Of a stretch of DNA of 9,673 nt, positions 1 to 6,649 are shown piece after piece. Position numbers and translations under genes: made by a program. Numbering within the stretch: the stretch's first letter is position 1; each line of letters opens with the position of its first letter. Source of the DNA: Planctomycetota bacterium (lineage in GTDB: Bacteria > Planctomycetota > Phycisphaerae > UBA1845); assembly GCA_022566435.1 (NCBI GenBank), contig JADFIX010000071.1, positions 1 to 9,673 of the forward strand, read 5' to 3'. The notes beneath the pieces were generated by a model, which was not told the origin of the DNA, searched no databases, and saw nothing but the letters and a program-made list of their open reading frames with translations.

Positions 1-665
1 GACCAAGCAGGGGCACCATCTTCGGCAGAGTTGTTTGTCAGCCGAGTCTGGTTTGTTCCGTCGGCATTCATCACATAGATCTCGGCATTACCGTCCCTGT
101 AGGTGTAAAACACAATACGTCCAGCAGCAGTCGGCGTAGGTGTCGGCACTGGCGTGGGGGTTGGTGTGGGCGTGGGCGTCGCGGTGGGCACCGCCGTGGG
201 AGGCGGACCTACAATGACTACGCCTCTGGTCGGCGTGGGGGCTGGGGTGGGGGTGGGAATGCGTAAGCCGATCAGGAACTCAACGGACCGGTCGGCGTCC
301 ATGCGGACCGTGGCGGTCTCGCCGCTGTGGCTGTCCACGCCGTTCCAAATCAGCTCATAGCCCGGCGTGCGCGGCAGGGCCCGTAGGGCGACCACCGTAC
401 CGGCCCGGTAAGCGTTGTCGTCGTCCGGTGCGGGAAGCAGCTTGATGATAGCCATGGACAGGCTGACGAAGTCTTGCTCGCCGTAGACCAGGCGGCCATT
501 GACGGTCAGCTTGTACCTGGGCACCAGCGTTGGGGTTGGCGTGGGCCCCAGGGTAGGCGTAGGTTTGGCGGCTCTCTTTACCAAAGAGAACGTGCCCCCC
601 TGGGCGTCGCCAGTGTAGCTTGAAATATGGACAGAGTGCAAGTTGTCTGTTCCGGCCGCCCTCAT
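1..665 (-). CDS. Thr-Pro-rich protein with PD40/TolB-like propeller, partial (runs off left edge)
   Basis: I read this frame directly; 221 codons are visible from ATG 665 to the edge. Residues 35-46 are a short TP linker. Residues about 50-132 form a small beta-rich domain (YKLTVNG...YELIWNG...VEFLI) resembling bacterial-repeat or Ig-like extracellular modules. Residues 137-181 are a long TP/AP linker. From residue 183 the sequence is a PD40 (WD40-like) blade: [20 protein letters not shown], then [19 protein letters not shown]. Such proteins are normally cell-surface or periplasmic, but no signal peptide or lipobox precedes the first domain. An in-frame TAG lies at 695-693, and neither ATG 665 nor GTG 683 has a convincing ribosome binding site. 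The gene may be truncated at its 5' end, or the contig may be joined here. Exact function is unknown. The frame and the PD40 assignment are solid; the start is not. Confidence 0.75.
   Translation of the reverse strand, partial: MRAAGTDNLHSVHISSYTGDAQGGTFSLVKRAAKPTPTLGPTPTPTLVPRYKLTVNGRLVYGEQDFVSLSMAIIKLLPAPDDDNAYRAGTVVALRALPRTPGYELIWNGVDSHSGETATVRMDADRSVEFLIGLRIPTPTPAPTPTRGVVIVGPPPTAVPTATPTPTPTPTPVPTPTPTAAGRIVFYTYRDGNAEIYVMNADGTNQTRLTNNSAEDGAPAW
126..206 (-). repeat. Thr-Pro codon repeat (low-complexity linker)
   Basis: This tract of near-repeated six-base units encodes alternating Thr-Pro (residues about 154-180 of the PD40 protein). Shorter tracts of the same type lie near 225-260 and 520-565. 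Such linkers tether surface domains. On the plus strand the repeat yields a spurious Gly-Val ORF. Repeats like this are also prone to slippage and misassembly. Confidence 0.8.
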
Positions 666-680
666 CCCCCCATAGCGGCG

Positions 681-715
681 CACCGCCCGGCTCTAGTCGG
701 GCGGTGTCGTTTTTG
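681..715 (+). terminator. Rho-independent terminator-like hairpin, plus strand
   Basis: Perfect 9-base arms CACCGCCCG (681-689) and CGGGCGGTG (698-706) enclose an 8-base loop and are followed by TCGTTTTTG, a classic stem plus U-tract. The U-tract is on the plus-strand side only, yet no plus-strand gene lies to its left in this window. On the minus strand the same hairpin sits just upstream of the PD40 ORF and would lack a U-tract. Confidence 0.6.
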
Positions 716-804
716 CCGGTAGCCATTCTAGCTTGCCAGGGCTACCGGACCCATGAAAAACTCAATCAACTTCACAGACGCGCTCAACAACCACTCATTG
801 TGTC

Positions 805-821
805 TTCGCCCGGCGGGCGAA
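805..821 (-). terminator. Hairpin directly after the MBL hydrolase stop codon
   Basis: The 7-base arms TTCGCCC and GGGCGAA with a 3-base loop start two bases beyond the TGA (825-823) of the metallohydrolase gene. The position suits transcript termination or 3'-end protection for the minus-strand operon. No U-run follows on the minus strand, so intrinsic termination is not established. Confidence 0.35.
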
Positions 822-822
822 T

Positions 823-1713
823 TCAACCTCCGCCGAACAACACGTAGCGACGCATGGGTTCGGCAAAGCCGGCGAATTCCTTCGCGACGGAGTCGTACTG
901 CGCGCCGTCCCATTCGTCGGCGAAATGGTACAGAATCATCTTACGGCGGATTTCCTCCGGCAAAGTACGCAGGGCAGACATCGGCGCATGCACGGGACTC
1001 TTCGAATCCTCGAGCTGGACATCATGAAAAATCATTCCTGCGTGCGCCAACATGTTGCCCAAACCCTGCGGGTCAAACTGCGTATCGCCCGAAAATACCA
1101 CGGTCTCGCCGGTTTCCCGGTCTGCAATCAACAGCCCATAACTCGGCCAGTCGAATTGTCCCGTCATCTGAATATGATGCGTACGAAACAGCGAAATCTC
1201 ATATCGTTCCATTATCCGTATCCGGTCGGGCGTGCCCTTCCCACGCTCATGCACCGTCCGAACCGTAAAATAATCCTTCAGTTTGGCAGGGCGTCCCTCA
1301 GAAGCGCCGAGTCCACCCTTGAGCGAGTGCTCCCACAGCGATGAAAGAACTTCCGCAGTGCCGACTAGCTCGAGACGTCGCTCTTCTTGTGAACTCGCTT
1401 CGGCCAAGCCGAATCGAGTCATCAAGGCCAATTCCTCGAGCCCACCGATGTGATCGGCATGAAGATGCGTGATCAGCACCCGTCGGATTGCCAGGTAATT
1501 GATCAATCCATTATGGTCAAGATACTGGAAACCGACTTGGTCCTTTATTTGATGAAGTGCTTTGGGGCCGGTCGTCCCAAAATCGATCAAGACACTGTCG
1601 TCGGGTGATCCCTGTTCGGCCGGACCTTTCGCCCAACCCTCGATCAGCGCGTTTGAGTTGAGGTTTCGCTTGGCGAAAGCCGAACCGACGCCGAGAAACG
1701 TGAGCGTGAGCAC
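823..1713 (-). CDS. MBL-fold metallohydrolase (RNase Z / phosphodiesterase-like)
   Basis: This is a 296-residue protein of the metallo-beta-lactamase fold. It opens with the usual beta-strand MLTLTFLGVGSAF and carries the metal-binding motif THLHADHIGG (H83, H85, D87, H88). Further likely ligands are H179 or H180 (RTHH), D210 in SGDT and H263 in LYHF. The single-domain architecture and long HxHxDH-centred core fit the RNase Z / ElaC-like and class II cyclic-nucleotide phosphodiesterase side of the superfamily; the substrate cannot be read from sequence. It starts at GTG 1713, with GGAG seven bases upstream. It lies 103 bases downstream of the cyclase/FHA gene in the same direction and is probably its operon partner. 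A role in hydrolysing the cyclase product is attractive but is inference from neighbourhood only. Confidence 0.88.
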   Translation of the reverse strand: MLTLTFLGVGSAFAKRNLNSNALIEGWAKGPAEQGSPDDSVLIDFGTTGPKALHQIKDQVGFQYLDHNGLINYLAIRRVLITHLHADHIGGLEELALMTRFGLAEASSQEERRLELVGTAEVLSSLWEHSLKGGLGASEGRPAKLKDYFTVRTVHERGKGTPDRIRIMERYEISLFRTHHIQMTGQFDWPSYGLLIADRETGETVVFSGDTQFDPQGLGNMLAHAGMIFHDVQLEDSKSPVHAPMSALRTLPEEIRRKMILYHFADEWDGAQYDSVAKEFAGFAEPMRRYVLFGGG

Positions 1714-1816
1714 GCGAGGTCTCCGTCGTGATGCCGATTTGCGGCAGAGTCCGCCGACATCTATTCGTGGTCCGCCCGAACAAGCGAACGGAACCGGCGT
1801 TTACAATCGAGGCACA

Positions 1817-3073
1817 TCATTCCAACGAACCGGCCGGTGATCGATCACCCTCAGGCTCGTGGTAGAAAGCAAGTACAGTTTCGCCGATCGAAATCTCGTC
1901 TCCGTTATGTAGGACTTGCTCCTTGTCGATCCTGCTGCCGTTTACGAAAACGCCATTCCTGGTCTGCGCCTCTCTGATCGCGTACCCATCACCCTTTGGG
2001 TAAACTTCGAGATGGCGCCGTGATACTTTTGGATCGTCGATTCGCAGGTCCATCGTACTGTCGCGACCGCAGGTCAGCGGTTTCTGAGTCAACATGACGA
2101 AGCTGCCCTCCTGGCTGCCCGAGCGGACTGCAATGCACGCGATCGGGTCGGCGAGCTCCCAGAATGGCGTTCCGTCTGTAGAATCGCGTTCGTCGAAAGT
2201 GCGCCAAAACAAGAACGCTCGCCTTCGCCTCTTTCGAGGTGTGATCAACTCTACGTCCAGCGCTATCGTGCGATCAGCATTGGAAACGGGATTCCGCTCA
2301 CGTGCGAGCCAGATCTCTCCCGGTTCCCCGGTGGCCACCTTCCGCTCCAGTTTCCATCCGGGGTTCCCCGGCACCTTGACCCCTGCAATAGGGCACCATG
2401 CGACATCCTCGCCGGCAGATCGTCGGGACACCCGCCCGGCCTTTTCCGTGCTAGGGGGAGGCGCAAATGGCGCCCGACCTTGATGCCCGACCTCGTAGAT
2501 CATGTGCGTTTCTTCTATGCCTTTGAATTGGTATTCGCCATGAGTGACCCACCGAATGTCATCGGGCGTCTGATCGTGGCCGACCGCGGCGCGACGCGCA
2601 AGGTCAAAAGCCGTTCTCGTCATCAACGTTTGCGAACCCTGTGCCAGGGACATGATTCGGGCCGTCGTGGGCTTGGCCAAGCCTTCGACTTCAATGGGTT
2701 TTGCACCGAGCGCGACGAATTCCGCCTTGTTTTTTCGAAGCACGATTTCTCCGAGATGTATGCCTGCGCGAACGGCCAGTCGCACATCGAGCTCATCAGA
2801 CAGCTCTGCAAGGGCATCGTGTAGAGCCATAACATAGAGCACGGCATCAAAGGGTCGATCGAAAAGAAACAAGAAGCCGTCCGTCTTGTCGATTTCGAGG
2901 CCGTGGAACTGGATCAGCAACTTCCGCGCAATTTGGTCGTGGCGCTCAAAGATCTCCACCGAGCGATAGTCTCCGAGCGCGTCGACAAGGGCCGTGCTGT
3001 TCACCAAATCGGTGATCAGCAGGGTCTTCAAGACTCGTTCGGGGGGCGATACAGCAGTCAAATCTTGACTCAT
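1817..3073 (-). CDS. Class III nucleotidyl cyclase with kinase-loop remnant and C-terminal FHA domain
   Basis: I prefer ATG 3073 (MSQDLTAVSPPER; 418 residues), which has GGGAG just upstream. A GTG at 3163 would add 30 Pro/Arg-rich residues (448 total; that numbering is used here) and overlap the sigma-factor stop as GTGA. Residues 45-226 are a class III adenylate/guanylate cyclase domain: ITDLVNST supplies metal Asp52, KTDGF supplies Asp95, and AGIHLGEI follows. The EVEGLAKPTTARIM segment keeps Arg169 but has Pro165 where the canonical catalytic Asn sits; I recall this as typical of a cyclase subfamily often fused to kinases. Residues 264-288 (PGNPGWKLERK, then GEIWLAR) look like a degenerate kinase Gly-rich loop. 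No other kinase motif follows. Residues 363-433 are an FHA phosphothreonine-binding domain (CGRD, SRRH, NG..VNG). A soluble cytoplasmic signalling protein is likely. Its cyclic product, if any, is unknown. Confidence 0.87.
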   Translation of the reverse strand: MSQDLTAVSPPERVLKTLLITDLVNSTALVDALGDYRSVEIFERHDQIARKLLIQFHGLEIDKTDGFLFLFDRPFDAVLYVMALHDALAELSDELDVRLAVRAGIHLGEIVLRKNKAEFVALGAKPIEVEGLAKPTTARIMSLAQGSQTLMTRTAFDLARRAAVGHDQTPDDIRWVTHGEYQFKGIEETHMIYEVGHQGRAPFAPPPSTEKAGRVSRRSAGEDVAWCPIAGVKVPGNPGWKLERKVATGEPGEIWLARERNPVSNADRTIALDVELITPRKRRRRAFLFWRTFDERDSTDGTPFWELADPIACIAVRSGSQEGSFVMLTQKPLTCGRDSTMDLRIDDPKVSRRHLEVYPKGDGYAIREAQTRNGVFVNGSRIDKEQVLHNGDEISIGETVLAFYHEPEGDRSPAGSLE

Positions 3074-3159
3074 GACTCCCAGGTCGATCCTTTCCCTACG
3101 TTTGGTCGTGAGACCCACGACCCCCCAACCCGCCCCAGGGGCCGGACGTGGCGGTCGGG

Positions 3160-3738
3160 TCACCTCTTTGGAGAGGTCAAATCGCCAAACGTCTCTTGTG
3201 CCATGCGCCGAAGCTCGCGCGTGATCCGCGACCGGGCAGCGTACACTTGATCCGTCGAAACATTCAATGTTTCCGCAACTTCATCAACTGGCCAGCCGGA
3301 CACCACGTAAAGCTGGAATGCGTGCCGTGTGGACTCGGACACGCGTGCGAGAATCCGTTTGAGGAACGATCGTAGGTGCTTACGTTTCCACTGTTCGTCC
3401 CACACCTTGTCCACGGAGGGTTCGCGTGTTTCGGTCAGATCAATGTCCTCGGGAAGGCCATCCGTCGGACGCCGCCTCTTGAACATGTCAATGACCTTGT
3501 TGGCAGCCACGCGCCGAAGCCAAGCCTTGAACTGATGAGGCTCCTGCTCGAAATCCAGATCAGGTCCGCGACTTACGAGGATCGCCATGCACTCCTGTAC
3601 GACTTCGCACGCATCTTCGTGGCCAACGCCTTTCAGCCGGGCGTACCGATAGATAAGCGGGTCGTAAATATCAACGAAGCTCCGCCAACGCTCTTGATCC
3701 TCGATGTCGATAACCGGGTGAGGCGATGATTGCTCCAA
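3160..3738 (-). CDS. ECF-type RNA polymerase sigma factor (sigma-70 family)
   Basis: This 192-residue two-domain sigma factor should direct RNA polymerase to a dedicated promoter set. Residues about 23-90 are region 2 (YDPLIYRYARLKG, EDACEVVQECMAIL, then FKAWLRRVAANKVIDMFKRRR), with the basic end typical of regions 2.3-2.4. Residues about 125-180 are region 4, a helix-turn-helix (GWPVDEVAETLNVSTDQVYAARSR). No region 1.1 or 3 and no fused anti-sigma domain is visible. The style resembles planctomycete ECF groups. The start is TTG 3738, supported by GGAGG seven bases upstream. It is first in a minus-strand unit with the cyclase/FHA and MBL genes; no separate anti-sigma gene is seen. The downstream cyclase/FHA protein could take the regulatory role, which is inference. 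Confidence 0.9.
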   Translation of the reverse strand: MEQSSPHPVIDIEDQERWRSFVDIYDPLIYRYARLKGVGHEDACEVVQECMAILVSRGPDLDFEQEPHQFKAWLRRVAANKVIDMFKRRRPTDGLPEDIDLTETREPSVDKVWDEQWKRKHLRSFLKRILARVSESTRHAFQLYVVSGWPVDEVAETLNVSTDQVYAARSRITRELRRMAQETFGDLTSPKR

Positions 3739-3745
3739 AGGACTA

Positions 3746-3750
3746 CCTCC
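3746..3750 (-). promoter_or_regulatory. Ribosome binding site deciding the TTG start of the sigma factor
   Basis: GGAGG on the minus strand is separated by seven bases from TTG 3738-3736. This near-ideal spacing supports a TTG start for the sigma-factor gene. Confidence 0.7.
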
Positions 3751-4063
3751 ACGAAATACGTTCGCGCGACTCGCTCGTCCGTGGGTCGCGACCCGCCGCT
3801 CGAAATCACACGAGGGCGAATATCAGGCACACACGTGCCGGGGGCGGCCAATACTCGACGTCCGGCAACCGAAGCCAAACTCATCATTGTCGATTCAGCC
3901 CGAGAGCCCACGTGGGGACGGTCAGGCGCGAGAACAGGCGAACGTCAGCCACGACGCCAAAGCAATCCTCCTCGACCGTACCGAGACAACGCGATCGCAC
4001 GACCCGACGTGCGTCGAAAATGACCGCATGCGACGCCACCGTAGGCAATCGGCTGCTTCGACC

Positions 4064-4081
4064 GTCATTAGCGCTAGTCAC
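4064..4081. promoter_or_regulatory. Near-palindrome, possible operator
   Basis: GTCATTAGCGCTAGTCAC is an 18-base imperfect dyad (7 of 9 pairs match) centred on the perfect core TAGCGCTA. It lies between the two divergent operons. Dyads of this size can bind dimeric regulators, but no cognate HTH dimer is encoded in the window, and a short palindrome can arise by chance. Confidence 0.2.
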
Positions 4082-4532
4082 TCCGCAATAATCGCAAGTA
4101 GGCTAGCCCGGATCGATGAATCCAAACTTCGCGTTCCTAGTGCCGTTCAACCAGTTTACCAACTGCCGCGAGCATAGCAATCCGTGGGCTAGAATTCAAG
4201 CAGTGGTGCAATGAACCCCCGCTCGCATAGTCAGGACCTCGGTTTCCAGTCTGGTCGCAGCGTCGTCGGTCACAAACAACCGTGCGCAGACCCGTCCATT
4301 CGCCCGGGGTTGGAGCTGAAGAAACTAGGTTGCGGCGTCAGACTCTCCATATTATCATCCGCGATAGTGCCTTTTCGTGTCCGGGCGTGAACGAACCGCT
4401 TCGCCCGGTCTGCAGTAGGCCAGGGCGAATGAATCAGTGCAATTCGGGAGTGCCGCTGTCGGCGCATCCCAACGGTGTGAGACTCTGTCGTTTGCGTCGG
4501 CCGGTACCGGAAGGGTCGCCGGCGTGTCGGCC

Positions 4533-4538
4533 GGGAGG
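4533..4538 (+). promoter_or_regulatory. Ribosome binding site deciding the GTG start of the cNMP-binding protein
   Basis: GGGAGG lies eight bases before GTG 4547-4549. It marks GTG as the start and identifies this reading frame as the real one over the longer overlapping plus-strand frame beginning at 4282. Confidence 0.7.
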
Positions 4539-4546
4539 TATCAGTC

Positions 4547-5092
4547 GTGCGAAAGGCCCTTTTTATCCTGGGCGAACTCAGCGACGGCGACATGGACTGG
4601 CTTGCCGAAGCTGGGCAAAGACAGGAGATTGCCCCGGACTCGATTTTGATTCAACGGGGAGAACCAAACGCGGATGTCTACATTCTCCTCGACGGCCGAC
4701 TTTCGGTCAGGATCGACGGTCGCGACTCGCAGGAAATCAATGCGTTGCTTCCCGGCGAGTTCATCGGGGAGTTGTCATTTCTCGACTCCCGACCGCCAAG
4801 TGCTACGGTCATCGCATCGACGAATTCCGTCGTTGCCGCCATTTCCCGCGATCAGCTCGAGACCAAACTACGAGACGATACCGCCTTTGCGGCACGATTC
4901 TATAGAGCGTTGGGTGTGTTTCTCGCTCACCGGCTTCGTCGTTTGACGCTACAAGGAGCGGCGGAGCCTGGCTCAGAGGCCCAATCAGCGGATGAGATGG
5001 CCGATGACGAAATCGACCCTCGGCTCCTCGAATCAATATCGTTGGCCGGGAAACGGTTTGAATGGTTTCAGAGTCGCTTTGGTATCGCGTGA
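4547..5092 (+). CDS. Stand-alone cyclic-nucleotide-binding-fold protein (no DNA-binding domain)
   Basis: This 181-residue soluble protein consists of one CRP-like cyclic-nucleotide-binding domain (about residues 20-130: ILIQRGEPNADVYILLDGRL, then GEFIGELSFLD) and an acidic tail to 181. There is no helix-turn-helix, so it should not act as a CRP-type transcription factor. The phosphate-binding cassette keeps GEL (74-76), but the residue before the conserved Ser-Ala is Pro84 (RPPSAT) where CRP has the phosphate-contacting Arg, so classical cAMP binding is doubtful. It heads the plus-strand operon, 116 bases before the membrane-fusion gene. Binding-fold proteins of this kind occur near NHLM exporters, and the second ABC transporter of such systems has its own degenerate N-terminal domain. 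A likely role is assembly or gating of the exporter, or sensing; this is inference. Confidence 0.85.
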   Translation: MRKALFILGELSDGDMDWLAEAGQRQEIAPDSILIQRGEPNADVYILLDGRLSVRIDGRDSQEINALLPGEFIGELSFLDSRPPSATVIASTNSVVAAISRDQLETKLRDDTAFAARFYRALGVFLAHRLRRLTLQGAAEPGSEAQSADEMADDEIDPRLLESISLAGKRFEWFQSRFGIA

Positions 5093-5208
5093 TTTGATCA
5101 TGACAAGAGTATGGATCTATCTCGGCGACGACGATGCCGTCCGTGGCGCGCGGGCAGGTGAGATCGGGTCGGTCTCTTGCCGGATGAAGTAGGTTGCGAG
5201 GTGCGGGG

Positions 5209-6645
5209 ATGTCGAAACGACCGTCAAAAAGCATATTTCGCAGCGAGGCGCTTGACCAGCTATCGTCGCCCGAGCAGCTCGATCAGCTTCTTCAGGTCGT
5301 GAGTCGAAAGAGTTGGCTTCCGATACTCGGCATGGCGGCAGTCATTATCATGGCACTGATTTGGAGCGTCGCCGGCACGATACCCATCACGGTCGAAGGC
5401 GTGGGGCAATTGCACTACGAAGATTCGCTCCGTTCCCTCCCTTCACCGGCCGCCGGGCGGATCGCGACGTTCGATCTTTCCGTCGACAAAGAAATCGAGA
5501 TGGGGAAAGAGTTGGGACGAATCGATCAACCCGACCTGCTCCAGCGCCTCGAACAAGAAAACGTGCGGAAGGTCGGTTTGAATATCCGCTATGAGAAGTT
5601 GCTAGAGCTGCGGAAGAAAAGACGAGAAGAGGAAAAGAAGCTATACAATGAAAATCGCCTTCGCCTTGCGAAGAGAATCAAGTCGACAGGAGACCGAGCA
5701 AGCCTTCTAAAAGAGAGAAGTGAGGCGTACTTCTCGGAACTCGGAAAAACCCTTGCCGAAGCCAGCGCGGACAGAGAGAAGCTGGGCAACAACCTGAAGG
5801 ACCGCCTTGACCAAGTGGAAGATTTGATCGCCAAGGATCACGCAGAGCGCGGCGAGGAGTTGAGTGCGAGGCACAATTTCTTGGAAAACAAGACGGAATC
5901 GGCCGACATCAGGCTCCGCATACAGCAGATCGAACTCAGCCGCCTTAAGAGCGACAGTTTGTATCAGCGCCAGAGGGAACTCGTCGCCGAGCTCACGGCT
6001 GAGATGCACGCGCTAACCGTCGAGGAAAAGAAATCCGAACTGCGGCACGAGGAATTCGTCCTGGATAACCTCGACAGCATAAGTGAAGCAGAGAGAAGTA
6101 TAGCTCGTATCGAAACGCAGCTCGAAACGGCAGGACAAGTCAGCAGCATGCACGCCGGACATGTTATCGAGGTCACAGGAATGAAGGGGCAATTTGTTGA
6201 AGAAGGACAACGACTTGCGACAATCCGTGTTGAGATCGAGGGCGGCGATCTTATCGCATATGCCTATTTCGACGTCAAAGACGGAAAATTGATCGTGGAG
6301 GGCGACATCGCCCATGTCACGCCCACGACAGTTAAGCGGGAGCGATATGGAAGCATCATTGGCACAGTGCTAGAGGTGTCCAAATATCCTGTCACCATGG
6401 AGGCTGCCCAAAAAAAAGTCGGCAACGCAGAGGTCGCTCAAAGACTGACCGCCGGCGGCGATAAGATCGAGGTGACCGTGGAGTTGAAGCGTTCGACCAC
6501 CGGTGAAGGTTTCGAATGGACTTCCGGTAAGGATCCGGGCATCGAAATTTCCGCGGGCATGAACGTGACCGTTCGTACGAACGTCGACGAACGCACCCCC
6601 ATTTCCTTCGTCATACCCATCCTTCGGCAGTGGAGCGGTAGTTGA
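5209..6645 (+). CDS. HlyD-like membrane fusion protein, NHLM-type secretion protein
   Basis: This is a 478-residue periplasmic adaptor for peptide export. The N-terminus (SIFRSEALDQLSSPEQLDQL) matches the characteristic start of NHLM-system secretion proteins as I know them. One transmembrane helix covers about residues 36-57. A split lipoyl-like domain follows: first half about 73-110 (SPAAGRIATFDLSVDKEIEM), second half about 314-340 (HAGHVIEVTGMKGQFVEEG). Between them is a charged coiled coil of roughly 190 residues (111-305), long for this class. A beta-barrel region leads to the C-terminal ERTPISFVIPILR, also family-like. I chose ATG 5209 (GAGGT about seven bases upstream) over TTG 5194. 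Four bases separate its TGA from the next ATG, which indicates translational coupling with the C39 transporter. It should bridge the inner-membrane transporter pair and an outer-membrane channel not encoded here. Confidence 0.88.
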   Translation: MSKRPSKSIFRSEALDQLSSPEQLDQLLQVVSRKSWLPILGMAAVIIMALIWSVAGTIPITVEGVGQLHYEDSLRSLPSPAAGRIATFDLSVDKEIEMGKELGRIDQPDLLQRLEQENVRKVGLNIRYEKLLELRKKRREEEKKLYNENRLRLAKRIKSTGDRASLLKERSEAYFSELGKTLAEASADREKLGNNLKDRLDQVEDLIAKDHAERGEELSARHNFLENKTESADIRLRIQQIELSRLKSDSLYQRQRELVAELTAEMHALTVEEKKSELRHEEFVLDNLDSISEAERSIARIETQLETAGQVSSMHAGHVIEVTGMKGQFVEEGQRLATIRVEIEGGDLIAYAYFDVKDGKLIVEGDIAHVTPTTVKRERYGSIIGTVLEVSKYPVTMEAAQKKVGNAEVAQRLTAGGDKIEVTVELKRSTTGEGFEWTSGKDPGIEISAGMNVTVRTNVDERTPISFVIPILRQWSGS

Positions 6646-6649
6646 GACG

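Larger units (their letters stand above)
3739..4546. other. Divergent intergenic region, no convincing gene
   Basis: These 808 bases separate the minus-strand signalling operon (first codon 3738) from the plus-strand export operon (first codon 4547) and must carry promoters for at least one of them. Open frames here are Arg/Ser-rich, lack good ribosome binding sites and resemble no family. I looked for and did not find a tRNA, a CRP-type TGTGA-N6-TCACA site, a tandem repeat, or a leader peptide ending in a Gly-Gly motif. The region contains one near-palindrome (4064-4081) and an AT-richer patch near 4350. Confidence 0.6.

Noticed and set aside
154..360. Plus-strand Gly-Val-rich ORF (MGVGVGVGV...)
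   Set aside because: It is the antisense of the Thr-Pro codon repeat in the minus-strand PD40 gene, which has a recognisable domain.
753..1268. 171-residue plus-strand ORF
   Set aside because: Arg/Ser-rich, no ribosome binding site, and mostly antisense to the clear MBL hydrolase.
1761..1820. 19-codon minus-strand ORF (MMCLDCKRRF...) overlapping the cyclase stop as ATGA
   Set aside because: The stop overlap and CxxC are suggestive, but it is too short to support without conservation.
3887..4177. 96-residue plus-strand ORF in the divergent intergenic region, considered as a RiPP precursor
   Set aside because: TTG start without a ribosome binding site, no Gly-Gly or Nif11/nitrile-hydratase-like leader, no similarity recognised.
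4330..4355. Possible sigma-70 promoter TTGCGG / TATTAT for the plus-strand operon
   Set aside because: The spacer is only 14 bases and the -35 match is weak; probably chance in an AT-richer patch.
4474..4489. TGTGA half-site as a CRP binding site upstream of the export operon
   Set aside because: The opposite half has no TCACA match, so the site is not a dyad.
4282..4905. 207-residue plus-strand ORF overlapping the cNMP-binding gene
   Set aside because: Composition is not protein-like, and the overlapping frame from GTG 4547 has a strong ribosome binding site and a known fold.
5100..5192. 30-codon ORF (MTRVWIYLGDDD...) between the cNMP-binding and HlyD-like genes
   Set aside because: No ribosome binding site and no recognised motif; a frame of this length is expected by chance in a 116-base gap.
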